The notes: a model not told the origin generated them from the sequence alone. A stretch of 64,000 nt of DNA from Lachnospiraceae bacterium (GCA_029071325.1 JAIEAP010000041.1:186001-250000), one strand, 5' to 3'. Positions 35,085 through 43,721 are shown, counted from the first letter of the stretch. A program made the numbers and translations.

Positions 35085-36404
35085 ATGAAGCAGGAAGAGA
35101 GAAAAGGAATCCGCTGGCGGCGTGTGCTGGTGATTTTTATGGCAGTGATGTTTGTGTGTACGGTTCTATCAAAAATTGCCGATTCTCTCACCATTGCAAA
35201 GGTAGAGGCCGAAAAACCGAAATCTATGAAGATCAGCAGTGAGATCAAGACGTCAGGACAGGTGGAGAAGAACCGGGAGCTGGCGGTTCTGACGCAGCCG
35301 GATATTCTGGTGGAGAGCGTTGCCGTACAGAGCGGTGATGTGGTTTGCGAAGGCGATCTGCTGGCACAGTTGGATCTTCGTGATCTGCAGAGCCGCATGG
35401 AAGACATCGGAATGCAGATTGATAATTATGAACTGACCAACAGAGGGCTGTACAGTACGGCCAGACAGCAGTCTGATCAGCGCGCCCGTAACATTCAGCG
35501 TGCTGCTGAGGATTATGAGCGTATCCGGCGTGAGGGGCAGGAGTCTGTCCAGCAGGCGAGGACACAGTTGGAAGAAGCCAAGAGCGCTCTGGAGAATGCT
35601 GTGGATGAGGAGGAACTGCCCCGGCTGCAGGAAAATATCGCTGCTTTACAGGAGGCTTATGAAAGTGCGGCGGCTCAGGAGGCGGCCAATAACCTGAATG
35701 CAGAGCGTGCGCTGCAGGATGCACAGGCAGAACTGCCGGAGGATTATTCCGCGCAGATCAATGAGCAGTCCATTGAGAAGCTGGAACATCAGCTTGCCCA
35801 ATTGCAGGGGCTTATGGAGCAGGAGGGCAGGGTTACCGCTCCCGCTTCAGGAACTATTACCAGGTGTTGTCTGGAGGTGGGACAGAAGACCACGGATACC
35901 GCGTCCTTTACTATGACGGATGAGCGTGAGGGACTGCGTTTCGTGGCAGAGGTGGATGGCAGCGACGGCAAATATCTGTCGGTGGGTGATACGGTTACGC
36001 TGAAGAATTCTGCCGGGGCCGAAGCAAATCTGCCCATTGCCGCCATCGGCAGCGATGAAAGCGGCGATAAACGCAGGCTGACGGTCATGCTTCCGGCGGG
36101 GGTGTTTGCCATGGGAGAGACATTGTCCATGACTTACGTAATGGAGAGCAGAAAGTATGAAACGGTAGTTCCGCTGTCTGCGCTGTATCAGGAAAACCAG
36201 CAGTATTATGTGTATATTGCAGATGCTCAGAATACGCTGCTGGGAGAGGCGTATGTGACGCGCCGCATGGATGTGGAAGTGCTGGAGAAGAATGGAGAGT
36301 ATGCAGCGCTGACACCGTCTGCGCTGGATTCTGACGATAAGGTTATCACACAGACAGACCGCTATGTGGAGGCAGGTGAGCGCGTGCGCCTGACGAAAAA
36401 ATGA
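35085..36404 (+). CDS. HlyD/MacA-like efflux adaptor
   Basis: 439 residues from ATG 35085, preceded by GGAGGAG; the frame runs further upstream inside the permease gene but that part is not real. One N-terminal membrane anchor (about 14-34), a lipoyl-like segment, a long coiled coil (about 100-235, rich in Glu, Gln and Ala), and C-terminal beta domains ending with a barrel-sandwich TAPASG motif. The fold is that of membrane fusion proteins for tripartite or ABC exporters such as MacA. Here it follows importer-type permeases and precedes a MacB-like ectodomain, so its partner is unclear. Confidence 0.82.
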   Translation: MKQEERKGIRWRRVLVIFMAVMFVCTVLSKIADSLTIAKVEAEKPKSMKISSEIKTSGQVEKNRELAVLTQPDILVESVAVQSGDVVCEGDLLAQLDLRDLQSRMEDIGMQIDNYELTNRGLYSTARQQSDQRARNIQRAAEDYERIRREGQESVQQARTQLEEAKSALENAVDEEELPRLQENIAALQEAYESAAAQEAANNLNAERALQDAQAELPEDYSAQINEQSIEKLEHQLAQLQGLMEQEGRVTAPASGTITRCCLEVGQKTTDTASFTMTDEREGLRFVAEVDGSDGKYLSVGDTVTLKNSAGAEANLPIAAIGSDESGDKRRLTVMLPAGVFAMGETLSMTYVMESRKYETVVPLSALYQENQQYYVYIADAQNTLLGEAYVTRRMDVEVLEKNGEYAALTPSALDSDDKVITQTDRYVEAGERVRLTKK

Positions 36405-37402
36405 GACGGCGGCTTCTGACTGCCGCAGGCGTACTGATCGCCTGTTTCCTTCTGGTGTACGCCGGCAGATCATGGGATGAGAGGAAGGCTTATGACGATC
36501 AGGTGACATTCGCGTCTACGGCGCAGTGCTTCGACCGGGAAATGCTGCGCAGACTTGTGGAACCGGAACAGGAGGAGCGGTCCGGGCAGAGCGACGTACT
36601 GTCCCGCTGCACAGTGACTGCATGGACAGAAAAGAGCAGGGTGCGCATAGAGGATGCTTGCAGCAGGCGGGCATATCTCTCAGACGTGATGCTGGTATAC
36701 GGCTGTACCGGAAATCTGATACCTTACGGTGTGCAGCTCTATCCCGAAGATACGGCCGGGTGTCTGATCAGCAGGGACGTGGCGGAGCGTTTATTCGGCA
36801 CACATAACGCAGCAGGCCAGACACTGCGTTACGGTGAGCGCACCTGGACGGTGCGTGGGGTGTTTCAGCAACCTGATACGCTGGTAATCCTGGAGGCATC
36901 CGGTATGTGGGAAGAAGTATCTTTCAACCGCCTGACGGTGCGTGTTCCGTCCGATATCTCCCCGCAGCTGGCAGGACAGCGCCTCTTGACTATGTATGGG
37001 ATCGAAGGAACTCAGATCCGTATGGATTACTATGACGGCTGGCATTTTCTGAGGGAGCTGATACCGGGGAAATGGTCTGATTTTGCCGGGTGGCGTACAA
37101 ATTGGAATACGATGTGTGAGAACTGGCAGCAGGTGTCGCGGATGCAAAAAGGAGCGTTGGAACGCCGTCATATTTCGCTGTCCAAAAGCAGCGCATATGC
37201 CGGACTGGCAGGTGCGGCGCTGCTTGCCGTGACAGTGATGTGCTGCCTTAAGGCTGAGACAGATAAATCTGTTCCACAGAGACAGGGCTGGAGGAAATCG
37301 GTGCGCGAGATTCTGCGGAAACTGCGTCAAGGGATACGACGGCCATGGAAAGTGGGGCGCCGTTCCTGCTTCTTCCGGCGCTCCCGGGGTTCAGATATGT
37401 AA
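36401..37402 (+). CDS. MacB-like periplasmic-domain protein lacking a full FtsX membrane domain
   Basis: 333 residues, start overlapping the adaptor stop (ATGA). One N-terminal membrane helix, a soluble part with ISRDVAERLFG...GQTLRYGERTWTVRGVF typical of the MacB periplasmic core domain, then only one further membrane helix (about 267-285). Complete MacB permeases have three helices after this domain. The last 50 residues are basic and run 155 bp into the convergent phosphodiesterase gene. It may be a truncated FtsX/MacB gene or a genuinely short ectodomain partner of the adaptor. No MacB ATPase is nearby. Confidence 0.6.
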   Translation: MRRRLLTAAGVLIACFLLVYAGRSWDERKAYDDQVTFASTAQCFDREMLRRLVEPEQEERSGQSDVLSRCTVTAWTEKSRVRIEDACSRRAYLSDVMLVYGCTGNLIPYGVQLYPEDTAGCLISRDVAERLFGTHNAAGQTLRYGERTWTVRGVFQQPDTLVILEASGMWEEVSFNRLTVRVPSDISPQLAGQRLLTMYGIEGTQIRMDYYDGWHFLRELIPGKWSDFAGWRTNWNTMCENWQQVSRMQKGALERRHISLSKSSAYAGLAGAALLAVTVMCCLKAETDKSVPQRQGWRKSVREILRKLRQGIRRPWKVGRRSCFFRRSRGSDM

Positions 37403-37739
37403 TGTGCCCCCTCTGGCTGAGGGAATAGGCGTGGGTATGTCCTGAAACGATAAAGTCGGCTTCCGGTAAGGGATAGGGAAGCTGGCTTTTTTTGTGGATC
37501 AGATAAAAGATTCTGCCTCCGATGGGTGCGGCAAGTGTATCCGGAAGATTCCGGCACCATTCGCCCCGGTCACAGTTGCCCCGGATGGCGTACAGAGGAA
37601 TTTTCAGATTCCGTAATGCCTGATAGCACTCCGGTGTGCCGATATCTCCGGCGTGCAGAATGTAATCGCAGGTCTTTAGCTGTTGGATCAGAGATTCTTT
37701 TAAAACTCCGTGGGTATCAGAAATAACGGCAATTCTCAT
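37248..37739 (-). CDS. YfcE/MJ0936 family metallophosphodiesterase
   Basis: 163 residues from ATG 37739, preceded by AAGGAGG. Motifs: VISDTHG (first metal site), HAGDIG, RGNCD and SGHTHAY, completing a binuclear metallophosphatase site, then YLNPGS. Members hydrolyse phosphodiesters such as cyclic nucleotides. The in-frame extension to 37868 lacks a ribosome site. The 3' end overlaps the convergent gene by 155 bp, an unusually large overlap. Confidence 0.9.
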   Translation of the reverse strand: MRIAVISDTHGVLKESLIQQLKTCDYILHAGDIGTPECYQALRNLKIPLYAIRGNCDRGEWCRNLPDTLAAPIGGRIFYLIHKKSQLPYPLPEADFIVSGHTHAYSLSQRGHITYLNPGSAGRSRNGAPLSMAVVSLDAVSAESRAPISSSPVSVEQIYLSQP

Positions 37740-37880
37740 GATAAGCCTCCTTATATGACAGATTTTGCGGCAGTGACAGGATAACCATAGCGGATACCAC
37801 ATGGAAATGTCAAGAGTCCCCTTGGATGGCCCCCCCTGATCAAGTATTAAAGGATTATCTGGCAACATTGTAACAAATGT

Positions 37881-37909
37881 TTGACAAACCTACAAAAACA
37901 ACATAAAAT
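37881..37909 (+). promoter_or_regulatory. Consensus sigma-A promoter upstream of the STAS remnant
   Basis: TTGACA (37881-37886), 17-bp spacer, TAAAAT (37904-37909). It should transcribe the STAS remnant and probably the HD gene behind it. Confidence 0.75.
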
Positions 37910-37942
37910 CAAATAAAATTAATTCTGAGAGGAAAAACCAAA

Positions 37943-38056
37943 ATGACCATTGAAAAAACGCTTAACGGAAGCGAACTCTCCGCAGGGATTCGCGTGCTTT
38001 CTGCTACACAGAAGGTTATGAACAAGCAGGGCGAAATGATAAGGTTGTGGAGATAG
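37943..38056 (+). pseudogene. Remnant of an anti-sigma-factor antagonist (STAS) gene
   Basis: A 37-residue frame beginning MTIEKTLNGSELS, which looks like the start of STAS-domain anti-anti-sigma proteins, joined directly to AGIRVLSATQKVMNKQGEM, which looks like their middle segment (usually SSAGLRVLL-AQK-NKQG). About 40 residues that usually lie between are missing and the C-terminal third is lost (stop at 38054). The upstream promoter and a GAGAGG site are intact. A real short protein cannot be excluded. Confidence 0.6.
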
Positions 38057-38060
38057 TGTT

Positions 38061-38954
38061 ATGCCAAACTATGACTTCTTACTTGAACTGAGGTTAAAAG
38101 AACTAAATAGTGAGCTTGCATATCGGTATACCTGTTGTATGTCCCTTTTCGAGCAGATGCTAGAAAAATTTCTTGTGGTTTTTCCTACCTTTACAGATCA
38201 CACGCTGCTTCATACCCTAAGCGTAATAAATATCTCAAATCAACTGCTTGGTGACGAGGTAGAAAAATTTAATGCGGGCGAAATATACATATATCTTATG
38301 GCATGTGCCCTTCATGATATCGGAATGGGTACTTTGGATAGGGATTTGGATTCTTTTATTGACTCGGCAGGTATCAGGGATTATATAAGTGCGCATCCGG
38401 ATATAACAAAGCCCACTCTGATTAGAAAGTTTCACAATGATTTTTCTTCAGCGTTCGTAAAGAAATATTGGGAGATACTTGATATTCCAAGTAAGAGATA
38501 CGCAGATGCAATTGCGGAGGTTGGCAGAGGTCACAGAAAGACTGATCTGATGGACGAAGCACGGTATCCTGCGGAATATGATTTAGATGATGGAAACAGT
38601 GTAAATCTTGCAACACTTGCGGCACTAATTCGTATTGCTGATGAATTGGATATAGCGTCTGACAGAAATCCCGATCTTTTATACAATACGGAAAGTATGG
38701 AAGGAATGAGCGAAAAGGATGTTTTTGAATTCTCTAAACATGAAGCAATAAGTTCGGTAGAATTCAAGGAAAATACTGTTGTGATACATGCAGATACGGA
38801 TAAGCCGGATATTCAAAAAGGTATTATTGATGCCGCAACGACAATTAAGGAAACTCTTGATTATTGCAATAATGTAATTAAATTAAGAAGTGATATAAAC
38901 CTTACCTGCAAAAAGGTAAAGCTTATATTAAATAATAAAGAAATTGAGATGTAA
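38061..38954 (+). CDS. HD-domain protein, AT-rich gene
   Basis: 297 residues. HD-phosphohydrolase metal motifs are [11 protein letters not shown] (about 47-57), LHDIGMG (His-Asp, about 78), GRGHRK (about 156) and [11 protein letters not shown] (about 193). It resembles stand-alone HD domains of signalling or defence type, but I cannot name the substrate. The gene is clearly richer in A/T than its neighbours and uses codons such as ATA, TTA and AAT often, suggesting acquisition. It begins four bases after the STAS remnant stop and ends 17 bp before nfo, so it probably relies on the promoter at 37881. Confidence 0.75.
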   Translation: MPNYDFLLELRLKELNSELAYRYTCCMSLFEQMLEKFLVVFPTFTDHTLLHTLSVINISNQLLGDEVEKFNAGEIYIYLMACALHDIGMGTLDRDLDSFIDSAGIRDYISAHPDITKPTLIRKFHNDFSSAFVKKYWEILDIPSKRYADAIAEVGRGHRKTDLMDEARYPAEYDLDDGNSVNLATLAALIRIADELDIASDRNPDLLYNTESMEGMSEKDVFEFSKHEAISSVEFKENTVVIHADTDKPDIQKGIIDAATTIKETLDYCNNVIKLRSDINLTCKKVKLILNNKEIEM

Positions 38955-38971
38955 AAAAGCGAGGGACTTTT

Positions 38972-39817
38972 ATGAGTGATCATCATACATTCCGCATCGG
39001 CTGCCATTTGTCTTCGTCCAAGGGATTTCTTGCCATGGCGAAGCAAGCGGATGCGATCGGAGGGAATACCTTTCAGTTTTTTACCCGGAATCCCAGGGGA
39101 GGTAAGGCGAAGGAACTGAATCTTAAGGATATTGAGGCATACAAGACGTACTGCGAGGAGCATGATATCGGCAGAGTGCTGGCACATGCGCCTTATACTA
39201 TCAATGCCTGTGCGAAGGACGAGCATATCCGTACCTTTGCCAGGGAAGCCATGGCAGATGACCTGCGCAGACTGGAGCATATCCCGGAGTGCTGTTATAA
39301 TTTCCATCCGGGCAGTCATGTAGGTCAGGGAGCGGAAACCGGCATTGAAAAGATCGTGGAGATTTTAAATGAGATCATGTGGAAGGACCAGAAGACTACC
39401 GTACTCTTAGAGACCATGGCAGGCAAAGGCAGCGAGGTGGGGCGCACATTTGAAGAGCTTAAGGCTATAATGGATCGGGTGGAACTGTCCGATAAATTAG
39501 GTGTATGCTTCGATACCTGTCATGTATTTGACGGCGGCTATGATATTGTGGATCATCTGGAAGAAGTGTTGGAGGAGTTTGATCGCGTCATCGGTCTTGA
39601 CCGGCTTCGCGCGGTTCACCTGAACGATTCTAAGAACCCAATCGGCAGTCACAAGGACAGACATGAGTGTATTGGGGCAGGGTATCTGTCCATGGAAGGA
39701 ATCTGTCGTATCATCAATCATCCGGCATTGCGTGATCTTCCGTTTTATCTGGAGACGCCGAATGAGCTGCCGGGATATGCCAGAGAGATACAGTTACTGA
39801 AGGATGCCAGACGGTAG
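38972..39817 (+). CDS. nfo: Deoxyribonuclease IV (AP endonuclease)
   Basis: 281 residues. [10 protein letters not shown] at the N-terminus, [22 protein letters not shown] and [17 protein letters not shown] carry the His, Asp and Glu ligands for three zinc ions. The enzyme cleaves 5' to abasic sites in base excision repair. GAGGGA precedes ATG 38972. Base composition returns to that of the host, unlike the HD gene upstream. Confidence 0.93.
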   Translation: MSDHHTFRIGCHLSSSKGFLAMAKQADAIGGNTFQFFTRNPRGGKAKELNLKDIEAYKTYCEEHDIGRVLAHAPYTINACAKDEHIRTFAREAMADDLRRLEHIPECCYNFHPGSHVGQGAETGIEKIVEILNEIMWKDQKTTVLLETMAGKGSEVGRTFEELKAIMDRVELSDKLGVCFDTCHVFDGGYDIVDHLEEVLEEFDRVIGLDRLRAVHLNDSKNPIGSHKDRHECIGAGYLSMEGICRIINHPALRDLPFYLETPNELPGYAREIQLLKDARR

Positions 39818-39879
39818 ATTGCCGTGGGCGTCAAGTGTACATAAATTGTCCACAGCCATGGACATAAAGGAGGTATTGT

Positions 39880-40539
39880 ATGATGCGAGTAACCGGAAGT
39901 AACAGTCTGTTGATGACGGGCTTAAGCACAGAAGCAGATAACGATACGCTGTTAAATGCTTTGAAAAAGGATGGAAATAGCGCAAGTAAGACCAACCGGG
40001 CGCTGGAAAAAAGAGCGAAGGAATATTCCGATGTAAAAAACGCTGCTTCGGATCTGCAGGCTGTGACCAGCTATCTGAGTGAATACGGCGAGGAGCTTCT
40101 GAACCAGATTCTGGAAAATAATGACCGCAGCGCTTTAAATGACAAGATTAAGAGCTTTGTGTCGGGTTACAACAATCTGCTGGATCAGTTGGAAGACCTG
40201 GATACCAGCAAAGCGGACCGTTATATGGATGAGCTGAAGTCCATCATCAGCGGGCAGTCGGAGCTTTTGTCTAAGGCAGGGATTGCATTGGACAGTAAGA
40301 ACCGGTTGTCGGTAGATGAGGAGAAGTTGTCTCAGGCAGATACGGAAGATCTGAAGAAACTCATAACGGGAGAGAATTCCGTAGTGAGCAAAGTGGCGGA
40401 CCGCAGTATGTATATCGGGGCAAATGCGGTAGCGGATCAGTATGTGGATGCCTGCTCTAATTACAATTCAGCAGGCACTTCTGTGGAATTTGCCCAGATG
40501 ACCAATCTGATCGGAAGCTATCTGGATTCCCTTTCTTAA
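39880..40539 (+). CDS. FliD-like C-terminal-domain protein, orphan
   Basis: 219 residues from ATG 39880, with AAAGGAGG before it. The sequence is helical and hydrophilic. FVSGYNNLLDQL followed by GIALDSKNRLSVDEEKLSQA resembles the C-terminal region of flagellar hook-associated protein 2 (FliD), where GI-x-DS-GxLSVDE-KL is common. No flagellar genes lie in the window, and the usual FliD N-terminus is missing. A small hairpin (TGTCCA 39847-39852/TGGACA 39859-39864) lies upstream. Function unknown. Confidence 0.6.
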   Translation: MMRVTGSNSLLMTGLSTEADNDTLLNALKKDGNSASKTNRALEKRAKEYSDVKNAASDLQAVTSYLSEYGEELLNQILENNDRSALNDKIKSFVSGYNNLLDQLEDLDTSKADRYMDELKSIISGQSELLSKAGIALDSKNRLSVDEEKLSQADTEDLKKLITGENSVVSKVADRSMYIGANAVADQYVDACSNYNSAGTSVEFAQMTNLIGSYLDSLS

Positions 40540-40564
40540 GTAATGTGATCCGGGTACAAGAAAA

Positions 40565-40900
40565 TTATGCAAGATCGCTGAGCTGGTACACAGCTTTCAA
40601 CTCAGCGTATATGATCTGTTGCGTATGAGCGGACAGAGAACGGTAGATGCCTAGAAGCTCGCCCTCGGATTCAGACAGAGAATTGAAGCTGTGGGTACGG
40701 ACGTTGTTCAGTCCCAGAAGATAGTCTGTAGAGGTGTGAAAATAGGAGGCAAGGAGTGCCAGGGTGTGATAATCCGGCTCCTTGCCTTGATTAATGTAAC
40801 CGTTTAATGCAGAGGGGGAGATATGCAGAATGTCTGCCAACTGGCGCTGGGTCATATTTTCCGCTTCAATTAAATCGCGCAAACGTGTACCAATATTCAT
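40565..40900 (-). CDS. XRE family transcriptional regulator
   Basis: 111 residues. Helix-turn-helix at about 10-65: MTQRQLADILHISPSALNGYI with the LASYFHTSTDYLLGL ending typical of Cro/CI-like regulators. The short C-terminal part (about 75-111) is a helical extension. The region upstream (40901-41025) contains a near-palindrome around ACGCGT flanked by AAAA/TTTT that might be an operator. The target is unknown. Confidence 0.85.
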   Translation of the reverse strand: MNIGTRLRDLIEAENMTQRQLADILHISPSALNGYINQGKEPDYHTLALLASYFHTSTDYLLGLNNVRTHSFNSLSESEGELLGIYRSLSAHTQQIIYAELKAVYQLSDLA

Positions 40901-41025
40901 GTTGGAACCTCATCTTTCGTGCTAATAAAAGATATTGTAATGCATGAATCTTGATTTGAGAGGAAAATTCACGAAACGCACACGCGATATTCAAAACGCG
41001 TATTTTGTGTATATAAATTACTGCA

Positions 41026-41754
41026 TTAAGTCCATCCGCCGTCCAGCGTAATGATCTGTCCGGTCAGATAGGAACCAGAATTCACCAATTGATAGGCGAG
41101 GGAGGCAACCTCCTGGGGAGTTCCGTATCTTCCGCAGGGAATTTCCTGCTCCAGCGCCGCGCGTTCTTCCGGGGAGAAGCAGGCGTTCATATCCGTATCG
41201 ACAGCGCCGCAGGCAATGGCATTTACTGTGATACCGCTGGGGGCCAATTCCCGTGCTAGGGCTTTGGTGAACGCGTTGACAGCACCTTTGCTGGCTGAGT
41301 AAGCGCATTCGCAGGAAGCCCCCATATTGCCCCATACGGAGGATATATTGAGAATGTAGCCGTGACCACGGCTCAGCATATCGGGGATGGCATGTTTACA
41401 GCATAGGAATACGGAATCCGTGTTGGTGTTCATGACTGTTCGCCATTGCTCGTAGCTCATATCCTGCAGTAATCCAATATGGGATATTCCCGCGTTGTTG
41501 ATCAGTATGGAGACGGGGCCGATCTCACGAGATGTCCGGTCAAACAACTCCCGGACAAAGGCAGGATCCCCCACATTTCCTACGAAGGTGAGGATGGGAA
41601 TGCGGTAAGTCTCTCTCAATTCCTGGGCCAGATGCTCCAGTGCATCGGTCTGCTGGCGGCAGTTTAAGGCAAGCGAATATCCGTGAGCGGCGAATTCACG
41701 GGCAAGTGCGGCTCCGATGCCCCGGGAAGCGCCTGTGATCAGTATAGTCTGCAT
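41026..41754 (-). CDS. SDR oxidoreductase, FabG-like (possibly EF-P 5-aminopentanone reductase)
   Basis: 242 residues from ATG 41754, preceded by AGGAGA. Rossmann motif TGASRGIGAALA, NNAGI, Ser in NISSVWG and Tyr-Lys in YSASKGA form the classical SDR triad. The extended N-terminal frame to 41814 lacks a ribosome site. Overall pattern resembles FabG and also the YmfI proteins annotated as elongation factor P 5-aminopentanone reductases; the sequence does not decide between these. It is a single gene next to a repeat element. Confidence 0.82.
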   Translation of the reverse strand: MQTILITGASRGIGAALAREFAAHGYSLALNCRQQTDALEHLAQELRETYRIPILTFVGNVGDPAFVRELFDRTSREIGPVSILINNAGISHIGLLQDMSYEQWRTVMNTNTDSVFLCCKHAIPDMLSRGHGYILNISSVWGNMGASCECAYSASKGAVNAFTKALARELAPSGITVNAIACGAVDTDMNACFSPEERAALEQEIPCGRYGTPQEVASLAYQLVNSGSYLTGQIITLDGGWT

Positions 41755-41809
41755 AAGAGTTCTCCTGTTATGGTTTATTGTATGATTGGTGTTTGTATTA
41801 TACGATTGA

Positions 41810-42038
41810 TTCACAGCCCCCTCACCCTCATGCGCAATCGTCGCTCTGACGAGCTCCAGGTCTCCGTTTCACTTCGGTCCGTGCTAAACAAGTGCCACTG
41901 GCACTTAGCACCACTGCTTCGCAGCTAAGATTGCTTATGCGGGTGAGGTTCCTGCTTCGCAGTTACATAAGAAGTATCCGACAGCTTCTTACAAGCAAGC
42001 TTGACGAATCTGTCGGATACTTCTTATGTAGCTGTGAA
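41810..42038. repeat. Dispersed structured repeat, copy A (229 bp, nested inverted repeats)
   Basis: Bounded by 8-bp inverted ends TTCACAGC (41810-41817) and GCTGTGAA (42031-42038). Inside, CTCACCC and a GCAATC block pair with GATTGC and GGGTGAG further along. A perfect 20-bp stem (41965-41984 with 42010-42029) encloses a loop that contains a 26-base block (41983-42008). The same block and most of the flanking sequence recur at 47257-47435. No protein is encoded. Confidence 0.75.
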
Positions 42039-42084
42039 TAGTAATATAGTAGCATACCCTGTTTTTGCATTTTTCACAAAAAAC

Positions 42085-42113
42085 TTGTAAAAAAATTGGA
42101 AAAATAGTATAAT
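42085..42113 (+). promoter_or_regulatory. Sigma-A promoter of hpf
   Basis: TTGTAA (42085-42090), 17-bp spacer, TATAAT (42108-42113), 52 bp before ATG 42165. Confidence 0.75.
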
Positions 42114-42164
42114 ATGAACATGATATCAGTCTGTATCAAATAAACAAAAAAGGGGTTGGACATC

Positions 42165-42692
42165 ATGCGTATTACTATTACCGGAAGAAACATCGAATTG
42201 ACAGACGGACTTAAGACAGCAGTTGAGGACAAGCTGAGCAAGCTGGAGAAGTATTTTACTCCGGATACGGACGTTTTTGTAACGCTCAGTGTGGAGAAGG
42301 AGAGGCAGAAGATTGAGGTCACGATTCCCGTGAAGGGGAATATCATCCGGTCCGAGCAGGTAAGCAACGACATGTACGTTTCTATTGATCTGGTGGAGGA
42401 GATCATCGAGAGGCAGCTTAAGAAATATCGGCATAAATTAATCGCAAAGCAGCAGAACAACAGTAATTTCCGGAGAGAATTCATCGAGAAGGAAGTAGAA
42501 AACGAGGATGAGATTAAGATTATCCGCACGAAGAGATTTGATTTAAAGCCCATGTATCCTGAGGATGCATGTGTGCAGATGGAATTGCTGGGACATGACT
42601 TCTTCGTGTTCGTGAATGCGGAGGATGACAATGTCAATGTTGTATACAAGAGAAAAGGAAATACTTACGGTTTGATCGAACCGGAGTTCTAG
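42165..42692 (+). CDS. hpf: Ribosome hibernation promoting factor, long form
   Basis: 175 residues from ATG 42165 (AAAAGGGG upstream). The N-terminal YfiA/RaiA domain (RITITGRNIELTDGLK..., about 1-100) binds the 30S decoding centre; the C-terminal domain (IIRTKRFDLKPMYPEDACVQMELLGHDFFVF, about 120-175) dimerises, marking the long form that makes 100S ribosomes in Firmicutes. A good promoter precedes it and a strong terminator follows, so it is monocistronic. Confidence 0.95.
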   Translation: MRITITGRNIELTDGLKTAVEDKLSKLEKYFTPDTDVFVTLSVEKERQKIEVTIPVKGNIIRSEQVSNDMYVSIDLVEEIIERQLKKYRHKLIAKQQNNSNFRREFIEKEVENEDEIKIIRTKRFDLKPMYPEDACVQMELLGHDFFVFVNAEDDNVNVVYKRKGNTYGLIEPEF

Positions 42693-42717
42693 GATGTAGG
42701 ATAGTGTCCGTATTATG

Positions 42718-42788
42718 GCAGCGGTGAGGGATTCACAATTTGGAGATATGCTTGTCGAATTGTGAATCCCGGGTCCGTTGCCTTTTTG
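42718..42788 (+). terminator. Strong intrinsic terminator after hpf
   Basis: Nested stem: GGCAGCGG (42718-42725) with CCGTTGCC (42776-42783) and a perfect GGGATTCACAATT (42728-42740) with AATTGTGAATCCC (42758-42770), followed by a run of T. Confidence 0.85.
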
Positions 42789-42833
42789 ATGCACGGGTGC
42801 TAGAATAAGAGGACAGGAAAGGGGAGAAATAAC

Positions 42834-43721
42834 ATGAGCTGCAATACCTTCGGAAATTATATCGTGGATGCCAGGAAGAGGCAGGGCATCACCCAGGAGG
42901 AGTTATGTTTTGGCATTTGTTCTCCGGGGACACTGTCCAGGATTGAGAATGGCAGTACGATTCCAAGGAGGCGTATTTATGAGGCGCTGATGCAGCGGCT
43001 GGGACAGCCGGTCAGCCTGTGGCGGCTACCTATATCGGATGTGGATATGGAATTGTACGGCAGTCTGCGGCATGCAGTGCAGTGTATGATGCATAATGAC
43101 TGGGAGAAGGGGGAAGCGTTGCTGCGTGCATGTAGAGGAAGAGAGCGAATGAGCGGGAACAGCCGCCAGTTTTGGCAGTTGATGGGAGCGCTGCTGCATG
43201 CCCATAGAGGGGGAGAACCGGATGCGGTACTGCAGGAACTGGAGAGTGCACTGTCAGTTACAGGGAGAAGGGTGGAGGACAGTCTGTATCATAAATGCCT
43301 TCTGACCTTTGAGGAATTGCTGATATTGAATAATGTTGCCATTCAGTATCAGAGAAAGCAGAACTACCGGGATGCATTTCATATGTGGGATCAATTGAAG
43401 ACATATCTTGAAACCAGAAAGATGGATCCTGATGAGAAGGATCGTGTGTATTCCATGCTGCTGCATAATTATGCCAATCTGCTGCGCGTGATGGGGCAAT
43501 GGCAGGAGTCTCTGGATCTCTGCGAGACAGGGATTGCAGAATGCAGAAAGAGCAGCCGTTATCTGCTGCTTCCCTATCTATTGTATTGCAAAGGGGAGAA
43601 TCTAAAACAGCTCGGCAGGAATGAAGAAGCCGATAGCGTGTCTGTCCAATCGGACAATTTGTTTCAATTATATCAGCAGGATTGTTCCTGCAAGGGAGAG
43701 GCTATTCCTATTATATTGTGA
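42834..43721 (+). CDS. XRE/Rgg-like regulator with TPR-type C-terminal domain
   Basis: 295 residues. HTH at about 8-60 (GITQEELCFGICSPGTLSRIENG) followed by a long helical region with Leu/Ala/Tyr periodicity (about 70-280) like the tetratricopeptide peptide-binding domains of the RRNPP family (Rgg, PlcR). GGAAAGGGGAG precedes ATG 42834. RRNPP regulators respond to exported peptides. I searched both flanks for a small peptide gene and saw none convincing. Its target is unknown. Confidence 0.82.
   Translation: MSCNTFGNYIVDARKRQGITQEELCFGICSPGTLSRIENGSTIPRRRIYEALMQRLGQPVSLWRLPISDVDMELYGSLRHAVQCMMHNDWEKGEALLRACRGRERMSGNSRQFWQLMGALLHAHRGGEPDAVLQELESALSVTGRRVEDSLYHKCLLTFEELLILNNVAIQYQRKQNYRDAFHMWDQLKTYLETRKMDPDEKDRVYSMLLHNYANLLRVMGQWQESLDLCETGIAECRKSSRYLLLPYLLYCKGENLKQLGRNEEADSVSVQSDNLFQLYQQDCSCKGEAIPIIL

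Noticed and set aside
42711-42770. Small frame in the hpf-regulator gap
   Set aside because: It lies inside the hpf terminator stem and has no ribosome site.
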